Positions 30,445-40,050 of a stretch of DNA of 64,000 nucleotides are shown one piece after another. The position numbers were made by a program, and so were the translations under genes. Source of the DNA: an uncultured Clostridia bacterium (GTDB lineage: Bacteria > Bacillota > Clostridia > Oscillospirales > Acutalibacteraceae); contig CANQEU010000001.1 of NCBI GenBank assembly GCA_947595635.1, positions 1 through 64,000 of the forward strand, given 5' to 3'. Under the pieces are notes generated by a model that was not told where the DNA came from, ran no database searches, and was given only the letters and a program-made list of their open reading frames with translations. Each line of letters starts with the position of its first letter. Within the stretch, counting starts at the first letter, position 1.

Positions 30445-31662
30445 ATGTTACCCAAAGAAATACTCTCAGAAGCGGTAGCGCTGCAAGAGGAGCTGCAAAT
30501 AATCCGGCATGATCTGCACCGGCACCCGGAGCTTGGGTTTGATCTTGACTACACCTTGCCATATGTGCGTAAAAGGCTTATTGAGATAGGATATACTCCG
30601 GCACAATGCGGTAAGGCGGGACTTATCGCCCTTGCCGGCGGCAAAAAGTCCGGCAAGACGCTTCTGCTAAGAGCTGATATGGACGCGCTGCCTATAACAG
30701 AGGAGGCCGACGTCGATTTTGTAAGCCTTACTCCCGGCAGAATGCACGGCTGCGGACACGATATGCACACAGCAATGCTTCTTGGCGCGGCTAAGCTTTT
30801 AAAAGCCCATGAGGACGAGCTTGAAGGCACGGTAAAGCTTGTATTTCAGCCGGCAGAGGAGCTTTTTCAGGGATCACCCGATATGCTTTCAAACGGTATG
30901 CTCGATTCGCCCAAGGTTGACGCCGCCGCAATGATACACGTTATGGCGGGTATGCCGCTTCCAAGCGGCAGTGTGCTTGTCGCCGGCGGAGGTGTTTCAA
31001 CCGCTTCCTGCGAACAGTATCACATCACCGTCCACGGTAAAGGAGGCCACGGAGCATCTCCGCATCAGGCGATCGACCCCATCACAGCAGCCGCGCATAT
31101 TCACCTTGCGTTGCAGGAAATCAGTGCTCGTGAGTTGGACGGCAACGAATTCGGCATATTTACTACAGGCCATTTTTCGGCAGGAGAGGTCAGCAATGTC
31201 ATTCCTGACAAAGCGGAAATGTGGGGTACAATTCGCACGACCGACACTGAATACGTTGTCGGGGAGCGTATCAAAACCCGTATGTGTGAGATCTGCGACG
31301 GTATCGCGGCAGCTATGCGATGCCGTGCCGAGGTAGAGTTTTACGATTACTGCCCCTGTATGAACGTTGACCCTACTCTTGCATCAGATACGCTTAGCTA
31401 TATGGAGGAGCTGCTCGGACCTGCGGCAATGAGCCTTAATACAATCAGCGGCGGCAAAGCAGGCGGAGGCAGTGAGGATTTCTCATTTGTAAGCCACAAA
31501 GTGCCGGCCGTTACAATGTTTCTCGTTGCAGGCGATATTGAAAAGGGTTACCGATATGCACAGCATCACCCAAAGGCGAAGTTTGACGATGCCGTGCTGA
31601 GCCGTGGGGCGGCAATTCACACATGGCTTGCACTGCGCTGGCTTAAATCGCACAAGGAATGA
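30445..31662 (+). CDS. M20 family amidohydrolase
   Basis: LHRHPELGFDL, GCGHDMHTAMLLGAAKLL, VFQPAEE, GHGGHGASPHQAIDPI. Confidence 0.92.
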   Translation: MLPKEILSEAVALQEELQIIRHDLHRHPELGFDLDYTLPYVRKRLIEIGYTPAQCGKAGLIALAGGKKSGKTLLLRADMDALPITEEADVDFVSLTPGRMHGCGHDMHTAMLLGAAKLLKAHEDELEGTVKLVFQPAEELFQGSPDMLSNGMLDSPKVDAAAMIHVMAGMPLPSGSVLVAGGGVSTASCEQYHITVHGKGGHGASPHQAIDPITAAAHIHLALQEISARELDGNEFGIFTTGHFSAGEVSNVIPDKAEMWGTIRTTDTEYVVGERIKTRMCEICDGIAAAMRCRAEVEFYDYCPCMNVDPTLASDTLSYMEELLGPAAMSLNTISGGKAGGGSEDFSFVSHKVPAVTMFLVAGDIEKGYRYAQHHPKAKFDDAVLSRGAAIHTWLALRWLKSHKE

Positions 31663-31721
31663 TAGGTAAAGGGCAGTGTATGCCCAAATTGCAATAAAGT
31701 TAGAAAGAATGATATACTAAT

Positions 31722-32741
31722 ATGAAAAATATTCTTCTTAAGCTTTGCTCTGCCGAAAGCATAAGCGGAGTTGAGCATTCGGCGTGTTTTGCGGCTGAAA
31801 ATGTTTTAAAGTCGTACGCAAAAACACAATATGATATTAACGGAAGCTTAATTGTCGAATTCGGCAATCTTGATTCAAAATATTCTATTATGCTCGACGC
31901 TCATATAGACCAAATCGGGCTTATAGTAACCTATATTGATGAAAATGGATTTGTTAAGGTTTCGCCATGCGGCGGAATCGACAGACGAGTGCTTCAAGGC
32001 GACCGCTTTATTATTCTTGGAAAAAAGCCTGTTAAAGCTATATTTTCTTCAACTCCTCCTCATCTGTCAAACGGAAACGAGGAAAAGGCGGTTGACTGTG
32101 ATAATATGTGGCTTGATACGGGATTGAGAGGCGAGGAGCTTAAAAAGCTTGTTTCTCCGGGTGACCGAGCGGTTTTCTTAAACGAGCCTTCGGAGCTTTT
32201 AAACAACAGAATTACCTCAAAGGCGATAGACAACCGTGCCGGAGCAGCCGCCGTTTTGTACTGCGGAGATTTACTTAAGAACAAAGATTTAAGCTGCAAG
32301 GTCATAATTTCTCTTTCTGTTCGAGAGGAAGTTAATATGCTTGGGGCAAGAGCCGCTTCATACAGCTTTTATCCAAATGAGGCTATAGCCGTTGACGTCA
32401 GCTTTGCAAAGCAAAACGGAGTGCCGTCGGAAAAGTGCGGAATAATGGACGAGGGTCCCATGATTGGAATTTCACCTGTTTTAAATAGCGAGGTCACCGA
32501 CAAGCTTATTCTCGCGGCGCAGGTTAAGAAAATGAAATATCAGTATGAAGTAATGGGAGGCGCAACGGGAACAAACGCCGATGTAATATCCGCAACAAGA
32601 GGCGGTATAAGAACAGGTCTTGTTTCAATTCCGATACGCAGTATGCACACGGGCGTTGAAATAGTTTCTCTTAACGACATAGCTGCCGCAGGCGAGCTGT
32701 TGGCAGAGTATATTACAGAAAGGAGCATTACGTTATGCTGA
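31722..32741 (+). CDS. M42 family aminopeptidase
   Basis: DAHIDQIGLIVTYIDENGFVKVSPCGGIDRR, KAIDNRAGAA, REEVNMLGARAA. Confidence 0.9.
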   Translation: MKNILLKLCSAESISGVEHSACFAAENVLKSYAKTQYDINGSLIVEFGNLDSKYSIMLDAHIDQIGLIVTYIDENGFVKVSPCGGIDRRVLQGDRFIILGKKPVKAIFSSTPPHLSNGNEEKAVDCDNMWLDTGLRGEELKKLVSPGDRAVFLNEPSELLNNRITSKAIDNRAGAAAVLYCGDLLKNKDLSCKVIISLSVREEVNMLGARAASYSFYPNEAIAVDVSFAKQNGVPSEKCGIMDEGPMIGISPVLNSEVTDKLILAAQVKKMKYQYEVMGGATGTNADVISATRGGIRTGLVSIPIRSMHTGVEIVSLNDIAAAGELLAEYITERSITLC

Positions 32742-33760
32742 ACACTGCCTTTCTTAAAAAGCTATGTATGACTAACGGAATTTCCGGCGACGAGGGAAAA
32801 GTAAGGGCTCTTATAGAAAAGAGAATAACCGGCTTCGATACTGAAATTCAGACTGACACAATGGGCAATTTGCTCGTTCATAAAAAGGGCAAAGAGAAAG
32901 CTAAACGCAAGGTTCTGCTTACGGCTCATATGGACGAGGTCGGCTTTATCGTTACGGGGATAAATTCCGACGGCACTCTGAGAATCGAGCCTGTTGGCGG
33001 TATTGACAGGCGAGTGGCATACGGCAAAAGAGTTACGGTCGGCAGTTCCGATATTTGCGGCGCAGTTTCAGTAAAGCCTATACACTTGCTGAAAAGCGAT
33101 GAAAAGGACAGCGTAATACCGATTGATAAAATGGTAGTTGATATAGGAACAGATACCCGTGAGGATACTCTTAAATATATATCATACGGAGACAGTGTTT
33201 GCTTTGCTCCGAATTACAGCGAAGAAAAGGGTATAATAATGGCTAAGGCTCTTGACGACAGAGCCGGCTGCTTTATTCTTACCGAGCTTCTTCGGCAGGA
33301 GCTTCCATATGATATATACTGCTCATTCGTTGTTCAGGAGGAGATTGGACTTAGGGGAGCAAAGGCGGCGGCATACACCATTGACCCTGATTTTGCAATA
33401 GTTGTCGAATCTACCACGGCAGGCGACATTCAAGGAAGCGATGAGGCAAACTGCGTTTGCTCGGTAGGAAGCGGAGCGGTTTTATCATTTATGGACAGGT
33501 CTGCAATATACGACAAGGAATGTCTTGAATTGGCAATCAACACGGCGCAGGAATGCAAAATTCCTTATCAAATAAAAAAAGCAATAGCCGGAGGAAACGA
33601 CGCCGGGGCAATTCATATTTCTCGCGGAGGAGTAAAAACGATTGCTGTTTCATTGCCATGCAGATATTTGCATTCACAAACGGGGCTTATCTCGAAGTCG
33701 GATCTTGAAGACTCATATAATCTCGTTCGTGAAACCGCACTAAAGCTTGCCGTTTATTGA
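32735..33760 (+). CDS. M42 family aminopeptidase (second adjacent paralog)
   Basis: TAHMDEVGFIVTGINSDGTLRIEPVGGIDRR, ALDDRAGC, QEEIGLRGAKAAAY. Confidence 0.92.
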   Translation: MLNTAFLKKLCMTNGISGDEGKVRALIEKRITGFDTEIQTDTMGNLLVHKKGKEKAKRKVLLTAHMDEVGFIVTGINSDGTLRIEPVGGIDRRVAYGKRVTVGSSDICGAVSVKPIHLLKSDEKDSVIPIDKMVVDIGTDTREDTLKYISYGDSVCFAPNYSEEKGIIMAKALDDRAGCFILTELLRQELPYDIYCSFVVQEEIGLRGAKAAAYTIDPDFAIVVESTTAGDIQGSDEANCVCSVGSGAVLSFMDRSAIYDKECLELAINTAQECKIPYQIKKAIAGGNDAGAIHISRGGVKTIAVSLPCRYLHSQTGLISKSDLEDSYNLVRETALKLAVY

Positions 33761-33761
33761 T

Positions 33762-34502
33762 ATGTTTAAGCTTGTTGACAGTCTTGACAGCAAATATCTA
33801 TGCGGAACAGACCCGTTTTGTATCAGAATAAGCTCGCTTTATAAAGCATACGGCGGCACTAACGTTTGTTCGTTCTATACCGACACGGAAACAGGCTCGG
33901 TGATGGCATTAAACGGCAGTGTGCTTATATATGACGGTGATAAAATAAGCGATACAGACGAGCTTAATATGTTTTGCTCCGCGCTCGGCGCGGACACCGT
34001 GCTGTGCAATGATGCACTTAAATTTAATAACACTAATAAATCGAGCGGATATATTTTAAAACTTGCTAAGCTGCCTCAGCTAAAGGTCACCTTGCAGGTA
34101 ATCTTTAACGAAAATCTGAAGGAGCTATACTCAATACTCTGTGACAATATGCAGGACGAAATTTCAAAAATTCCGTTTGAATACTTTTACACCGATTTGT
34201 CGCACAAAGTACGACATAACTGCGCCGAAACCGCGACAGGCTTTATTGATAACGCTCCGGTTTCATGCGCGGTCGCTCCTTTTATAAGTAAAGCGGGCGC
34301 GATAATTTCATCTGTCTGCACAAAAAAATCAATGCGTCATATGGGACTTGGAAGCGCGGTCTTATATTCTCTTGCGGAAAAATTAATTCTGCGTGATATA
34401 GATAATATTTATCTTTATATTGATAATTCAAAGCTTATTGAATTTTATTCAAGGCTCGGATTTGCCGTGTGGGGGAAATGGCAGGAAATATATCTTTCCT
34501 GA
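33762..34502 (+). CDS. GNAT-family N-acetyltransferase-like protein
   Basis: C-terminal SVCTKKSMRHMGLGSAVLYSLAEKLI...YSRLGFAVWGKWQEIYL. Confidence 0.7.
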   Translation: MFKLVDSLDSKYLCGTDPFCIRISSLYKAYGGTNVCSFYTDTETGSVMALNGSVLIYDGDKISDTDELNMFCSALGADTVLCNDALKFNNTNKSSGYILKLAKLPQLKVTLQVIFNENLKELYSILCDNMQDEISKIPFEYFYTDLSHKVRHNCAETATGFIDNAPVSCAVAPFISKAGAIISSVCTKKSMRHMGLGSAVLYSLAEKLILRDIDNIYLYIDNSKLIEFYSRLGFAVWGKWQEIYLS

Positions 34503-34518
34503 AAACAAGGGGGAAGCT

Positions 34519-35796
34519 ATGAAAAACAGCTTTTTTAATTTCGATGATAAAATACTTTCTGTTTCCGAAAAGGCTCTTAAGCTATGCTCGGATGAATTTG
34601 AAAAAATAAATGAAATTCAGGACTATAATCAAAATAAGATGCTATATGCCTTTCAGCAGGCAGGTGTAAGTGAAAGTCATCTGTTCGGTTCGACCGGCTA
34701 CGGCTACGGTGATCGTGGAAGGGAGCTTTTAGACCAAATATACTCCACGGTTTTTGATGCGGAGGACGCGCTTGTAAGACATAATTTTGTCAGCGGCACT
34801 CACACTCTTGAAATCGCACTGTTCGGAGTCCTCCGCCCCGGAGATAAAATGCTGTGCGTTACAGGAACGCCTTATGATACAATTCACCCCGTAATCGGAA
34901 TAAACGGAGAGGGAAACGGAAACGGAAATTTATCCGATTTCGGAATAAAATATGAGGAGGTTCCTCTTAAAAATGACGGCATGCCTGACTATGAGGCGAT
35001 TGAAAAGGCAATAGAGCCGACGCTTAAAATGGTTTACATACAACGCTCGCGGGGCTACAGCTTAAGACCGTCGCTCACCTGCGAGGATATAGCAAAAATA
35101 TCGTCTATAGCAAAAACTAAAGCTCCAAAAGCTATAGTTATGCTTGATAATTGCTACGGTGAATTTATTGAAAAACAACAGCCGCTTTCAAGCGGAGTCG
35201 ATCTTATTGCCGGCTCGCTAATAAAAAATCCGGGCGGTGGAATAGCCCCCACAGGCGGATATATTGCAGGAAAAAAAGAGCTTGTAAACCTTTGCGCCTG
35301 CCGACTCACAACTCCTGCCACCGGCAAGGAGGTCGGCGCTACACTCGGACATAACAGAGAGCTTTTTATGGGAAGCTACAGTGCGCCGATGGTCAGCTGT
35401 GAAGCCTTAAAAACCGCTGTTTTCGCCTCCGCGCTATTTGAGCTTCTCGGCTTTGAGGTATCGCCGAGATATAACGAAAAAAGAGGAGATATTATTCAGG
35501 TTATAAAGCTTAAAACAGCAAAGGCGGTAGAGGCGTTTTGCAAGGGCATTCAGACGGCTGCTCCTATAGATTCGTTTTTAACGCCCGAGGCATGGGATAT
35601 GCCGGGCTATAACTCTAAGGTAATTATGGCGGCCGGAGCATTTACCCTCGGTTCATCAATAGAGCTTTCCGCCGACGCGCCGTTAAGAGAGCCTTATGCG
35701 TGTTGGATGCAGGGCGGCATAAACTTTCCAGCAGGCAAAACGGGCGTTATGCTTGCCGCGCAGTCTATGCTTGAAAGCGGTAATTTATCCTTGTAA
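34519..35796 (+). CDS. methionine gamma-lyase family / aluminium resistance protein-like PLP enzyme
   Basis: SHLFGSTGYGYGDRGRELLDQIYSTVFDAEDALVR, MLDNCYGEF, GSLIKNPGGGIAPTGGYIAG; start moved to 34519. Confidence 0.88.
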   Translation: MKNSFFNFDDKILSVSEKALKLCSDEFEKINEIQDYNQNKMLYAFQQAGVSESHLFGSTGYGYGDRGRELLDQIYSTVFDAEDALVRHNFVSGTHTLEIALFGVLRPGDKMLCVTGTPYDTIHPVIGINGEGNGNGNLSDFGIKYEEVPLKNDGMPDYEAIEKAIEPTLKMVYIQRSRGYSLRPSLTCEDIAKISSIAKTKAPKAIVMLDNCYGEFIEKQQPLSSGVDLIAGSLIKNPGGGIAPTGGYIAGKKELVNLCACRLTTPATGKEVGATLGHNRELFMGSYSAPMVSCEALKTAVFASALFELLGFEVSPRYNEKRGDIIQVIKLKTAKAVEAFCKGIQTAAPIDSFLTPEAWDMPGYNSKVIMAAGAFTLGSSIELSADAPLREPYACWMQGGINFPAGKTGVMLAAQSMLESGNLSL

Positions 35797-35822
35797 TAAT
35801 GTAATTATATAGTATATTTATT

Positions 35823-35858
35823 AAAAAAGCATCCACTCGCTGTCCGGGTGGATGCTTT
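35823..35858. terminator. hairpin terminator
   Basis: AAAAGCATCCAC...GTGGATGCTTT. Confidence 0.7.
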
Positions 35859-35930
35859 AGTATGATTTTAATTAGAATTGTTCTTTGAACGGATAAATCA
35901 GATACAGCTACTTGACGCTTAAAAAAATTA

Positions 35931-35966
35931 GCGGCTTTACTTTAACAATAGTAAAGCCGCTGTTTT
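35931..35966. terminator. second hairpin terminator
   Basis: GCGGCTTTACT-ttaacaat-AGTAAAGCCGC-TGTTTT. Confidence 0.6.
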
Positions 35967-35998
35967 AGCGAGATTATTAAAAAATAGCTTTCAGACAA

Positions 35999-36409
35999 TC
36001 AAAACCAAACTCTCATTTTGAAATCCTGCCTGCATTTCGGGCAGCAAACCGTGTGCTTTCCTCTTTTTCTCGGCAGTCTCAGCTTAGCCTTGCAATGAGG
36101 GCATCTGTGAAAGCAGTATGCCTTGCTCTGACGTACTCTTTGAGTTATTGTTTGGAAAAAGTATTTGATTTTATCAAAAAATCCTTCAAATATCTGCGCC
36201 TCTCTTTGCCTCTGAGCAATATTCCTCGAAAAAACTCTGTAAATGGCAATTGCAGCAATAATAAGCGCTATTATCGTTATAATGAGCGAGTGTATAAAAA
36301 TATTGAGAAAACACAGCGCACAATATATTCCGATAAGCAAATAGCAAAGCTTATCAATACCATATCTGCCCTGGAAAAACTCTGCGACCCTATATACAAA
36401 ATTCATCAC
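35999..36409 (-). CDS. small membrane protein with C-terminal zinc ribbon
   Basis: Two TM segments, then CPHCKAKLRLPRKRGKHTVCCPKC. Confidence 0.7.
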   Translation of the reverse strand: MMNFVYRVAEFFQGRYGIDKLCYLLIGIYCALCFLNIFIHSLIITIIALIIAAIAIYRVFSRNIAQRQREAQIFEGFFDKIKYFFQTITQRVRQSKAYCFHRCPHCKAKLRLPRKRGKHTVCCPKCRQDFKMRVWF

Positions 36410-36501
36410 ACAGCACCTCTTTTCAATATCAATTATACTGCAATAAAAGCGAAAATAAAGTGCTTTTTTGAATTTTAATATAAAGTTTAAAATTTAATTT
36501 T

Positions 36502-38544
36502 TCAGCCGCCGCACATAAAAAGCTTTGCTATGCTTGAAATTAAAAAGCACAGGGTAAGCCCGACTGCTGTCGGCAGTATAAACGCCGCCGCAGTCCATTT
36601 AATGCTTTTTGTTTCTTTGTAAATCGTGATGCAGGTAGTCGAGCAGGGAAAATGGAATAGGAAGAATACTAAAACACAAATAGCTGTAACTATGCTCCAG
36701 CCGTTAGCGGTTAACAGCGATTGAAGCTGAAAAATGCTGTCATACTCCATAAGCGATGAATTTGAAGTATATGCCATTAGCATAATCGGCAAAACAATTT
36801 CATTTGCCGGAAAGCCTAAAATAAAGGCTGCGAGAATTACGCCGTCCATTCCGAAATAACCGGCAAACCCGTCGAGTGCGGAGGTGAAATGCTTTAGCAG
36901 AGATATTCCGTTTACATCAGTGTTCGCAAGTATCCAAATGATAAATCCGGCAGGAATTGCAACAACTACCGCCCTCCATAAAACAAACAAAATCCTGTCC
37001 TTAATCGAATGCACTATCACTCTGCCGATTTGCGGAGTTCTGTATGGCGGAAGCTCTAGGGCAAAAGAGGAGCTTTTGCCCTTTAAAACTGTCGACGATA
37101 AAAGCTTTGAAGCCGCAAGCGTCATTAAAACGCATAAAACTATTACCAAGAGCAAGAGCAAAGCGGAAAATATGGAGCTGAAAGGAAATAGGAGGGAGGC
37201 TGAAAAAAATATGCTTATAATCGCTATTAGCGTGGGAAATCTTCCGTTGCAGGGAACAAAAGCGTTAGTGATTATTGCAATAAGCCTTTCCTTTGGCGAA
37301 TCAATTATTCTGCATCCTGTAACTCCGCAGGCGTTGCAGCCAAAGCCCATGCACATTGTTAATGCTTGCTTTCCGTGTGTTCCTGCGCACTTGAAATATT
37401 TGTCGAGATTAAACGCTATTCTCGGCAGATAACCGAAATCCTCAAGGATTGTAAACAGAGGAAAAAATATAGCCATAGGCGGAAGCATAACGGATACGAC
37501 CCAACCTGTTGTTTTTAGCACACCGTCGCAGACAAGTGAAATAATGCTTTCGTTTGTTCCGAGGTTTAAAAGAAGGTTTCTCACCGAGGTATTTATATAT
37601 TCAAAAAGCGCTGAAAGCCATTCGGACGGATAATTCGCCCCGACTATCGTTATCCAGAATATAACTCCCAAAAGCAAAAGCATAATCGGTATTCCCGTGC
37701 GCTTTGAGGTCAGAATTTGGTCAATACGCCTGTCGCGCTTGTTGTATTCAAGATTGTTGAAAACAACGGTCTTTAAAAAAATTTCCTCAGCCGTTTTTAC
37801 AATTTTTTCGGCTATCATATCCTTGTAGTTTTTATTATGTACCTTGCTTTCGTAATTTATGGAGCTGCATGCGCTCAGGCTTTCGTTAAATTCCCTGTCG
37901 TTTTCAAGCAATCGCAGTGATATAAACCTTGCAATTGCGTCGTTTTTGCACTTAGGACGAATTTCTCTGTATATTTTTTCCGCCTCATTTTCAATTTCTT
38001 CGCTGTAGGTGATTTTGTTTACATACGTCTTTCTTTCGTTCACAGTCATATTATATATCATTTCTTTAAGCTCGCTCATACCTGCGCCGCTTCTTGCGCT
38101 GCTTTCAATAACAGGTACTCCAAGCTGCTTTGACAGCTCGTTTATGTCAACCGATATAGACTTTTTTGCCGCCTCATCCATTAAATTGACGCATACAATA
38201 ACTCTGTCTGTTATTTCAAGTATTTGAAGAACAAGATTAAGGTTTCTCTCAATGCAGGTGGCGTCTACTACTGCGACGACAAGGTCGTGATTTTCAAAGC
38301 AAAGATAATCTCTTGCGACCGCCTCCTCCTTTGAGCCGGAAAGAAGAGAGTATGTTCCCGGCAAATCGACCAGTGTATAGCTAATATTTCTGTAATTCAG
38401 GCATCCAAAGGCGTTGCTTACAGTCTTACCGGTCCAGTTTCCGGTATGCTGATTAAGCCCCGTAAGATTGTTAAATACGGTGCTTTTACCGACATTCGGA
38501 TTTCCGGCAAAGGCGACGGTAAATTCTTTTTTAGCCACATTCAC
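36502..38544 (-). CDS. feoB: ferrous iron transport protein B
   Basis: FAGNPNVGKSTVFNNLTGLNQHTGNWTGKTV, VDLPGTYSL, gate-domain membrane segments. Confidence 0.96.
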   Translation of the reverse strand: MNVAKKEFTVAFAGNPNVGKSTVFNNLTGLNQHTGNWTGKTVSNAFGCLNYRNISYTLVDLPGTYSLLSGSKEEAVARDYLCFENHDLVVAVVDATCIERNLNLVLQILEITDRVIVCVNLMDEAAKKSISVDINELSKQLGVPVIESSARSGAGMSELKEMIYNMTVNERKTYVNKITYSEEIENEAEKIYREIRPKCKNDAIARFISLRLLENDREFNESLSACSSINYESKVHNKNYKDMIAEKIVKTAEEIFLKTVVFNNLEYNKRDRRIDQILTSKRTGIPIMLLLLGVIFWITIVGANYPSEWLSALFEYINTSVRNLLLNLGTNESIISLVCDGVLKTTGWVVSVMLPPMAIFFPLFTILEDFGYLPRIAFNLDKYFKCAGTHGKQALTMCMGFGCNACGVTGCRIIDSPKERLIAIITNAFVPCNGRFPTLIAIISIFFSASLLFPFSSIFSALLLLLVIVLCVLMTLAASKLLSSTVLKGKSSSFALELPPYRTPQIGRVIVHSIKDRILFVLWRAVVVAIPAGFIIWILANTDVNGISLLKHFTSALDGFAGYFGMDGVILAAFILGFPANEIVLPIMLMAYTSNSSLMEYDSIFQLQSLLTANGWSIVTAICVLVFFLFHFPCSTTCITIYKETKSIKWTAAAFILPTAVGLTLCFLISSIAKLFMCGG

Positions 38545-38671
38545 ACCTCCGGTATATCTTTTTATCTGATAATAAGTTATTCAAATTAAACTATTGTGTT
38601 ACAAACAGCCCGCGGTATATATTTGCGTATATGCCGCGAGCCTTACTGTTTATCGTTATATTCTTTTCAAT

Positions 38672-38914
38672 CTATGAGAGAATATTTATTTGCACCTTTG
38701 CCGCGTCCTCAGACCTTAAAGCTATTAGAGCGCCTCTTATATAATATGCGACAGGGTCGCCCGACGGACTTTTTAAAGCCGCCTCGACGGTGGTATCTCT
38801 TATAAGCCCCAAATCAAGCATTCTCCGCCGTTCTTTTCCCTCGGCATTCAAACCTTTGACAACGCATTTTTCGCCTATTTTGAGCGAGCTTAGAAAGCTT
38901 ATCCCTTCGTCCAA
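38672..38914 (-). CDS. feoA: ferrous iron transport protein A
   Basis: LSSLKIGEKCVVKGLNAEGKERRRMLDLGLIRDTTVEAALKSPSGDPVAYYIRGALIALR. Confidence 0.93.
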   Translation of the reverse strand: MDEGISFLSSLKIGEKCVVKGLNAEGKERRRMLDLGLIRDTTVEAALKSPSGDPVAYYIRGALIALRSEDAAKVQINILS

Positions 38915-38985
38915 ATTACATCATCTCTATTCATCGTTAGTCATTATCAGTTTATGCGCCGATTTTTTGTCTGTTACCGCGACGT

Positions 38986-39144
38986 TTAGCCGTTTGATTT
39001 TTCAACTGCCGACTTATAGTATTTTTCAAGCTCCTCTTTTGAATTTAAGCTGACTCCGCTTTCAATTATTTGCTCCTGAAACAGAGCCGGCAGGGAATAG
39101 AAATATTCCTTTGCGTCTCTGTCAAGCTTTTCAATATTCGTCAA
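38986..39144 (-). CDS. small conserved-type protein (52 aa, TTG start)
   Basis: (M)TNIEKLDRDAKEYFYSLPALFQEQIIESGVSLNSKEELEKYYKSAVEKSNG; GAGGTG RBS 6-8 nt before TTG; shorter start preferred over the track ORF. Confidence 0.55.
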   Translation of the reverse strand: MTNIEKLDRDAKEYFYSLPALFQEQIIESGVSLNSKEELEKYYKSAVEKSNG

Positions 39145-39318
39145 TTTTATCACCTCGTAATTATTGTTACCACAAGTGATAAAAATATGATATAATAAAA
39201 ATGCGATAAATTTCGTCAAAAGTGCAAATCCTGCTTTTAGCTCAACAGTGCTTAATATCATATTGCTAATGACAGCGGCATAATATTTATCACCTGAATA
39301 TTTGATCGGGGTGATATT

Positions 39319-40050
39319 TTGGTTATCAGTTTTAAAAAGCTTTTGTGCGTGTTTATTCTGCTTATATGCGCCGTAACTTTTTTTATTTCCACCTGCTCGG
39401 CATACAACAGTCTTAGCACAATTGCATCAGCCGAGGGAAAAAACAACGTTACTGTTGTAATCGACAGCGGTCACGGCGGAGAGGACGGCGGCGCCGTTGC
39501 CTCTGACGGCACGGTTGAAAAGGATTTGAACCTTTCCATAGCTATGAAGCTTAAAAAGCTGCTTGTTCAAAACGGCATAAATGTTATTACAACGAGAGAA
39601 AGCGATAAGGCTATTTATGATGAGGACTGCAATTCTTTAAAGGAAAAAAAGATTTCCGATATGAAAAACAGGCTCTCAATATTTAATGATTCTCCAAATA
39701 ATGTTATAATAAGCATACACCAAAACAAGTTTGAACAGAGTAAATACAGCGGCACACAGATTTTCTATTCCACAAACAACGGCGACAGCCGTGTTCTTGC
39801 AGAGTGTATCAGAAAATCCGTAACAGCTAAGCTTCAAACTGACAACACAAGAGAGTGCAAGCCGGCAGATAAAAACATATATTTATTATATAACGCGCTC
39901 AATCCGGCTGTTATTGTTGAGTGCGGCTTTATATCAAACGAAAATGAGCTAAGCCTTCTAAAGGACGACACATATCAAAGTAAAATGGCTTTATTGATTT
40001 ATAACGGATTTATGCAGTATTGCAGTAATAATAAACAGGATGTGAGATAG
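39319..40050 (+). CDS. cwlD: N-acetylmuramoyl-L-alanine amidase (CwlD-like)
   Basis: VVIDSGHGGEDGGAVASDGTVEKDLNLSIAMKLK, ISIHQNKF, VECGFISNENE. Confidence 0.88.
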   Translation: MVISFKKLLCVFILLICAVTFFISTCSAYNSLSTIASAEGKNNVTVVIDSGHGGEDGGAVASDGTVEKDLNLSIAMKLKKLLVQNGINVITTRESDKAIYDEDCNSLKEKKISDMKNRLSIFNDSPNNVIISIHQNKFEQSKYSGTQIFYSTNNGDSRVLAECIRKSVTAKLQTDNTRECKPADKNIYLLYNALNPAVIVECGFISNENELSLLKDDTYQSKMALLIYNGFMQYCSNNKQDVR

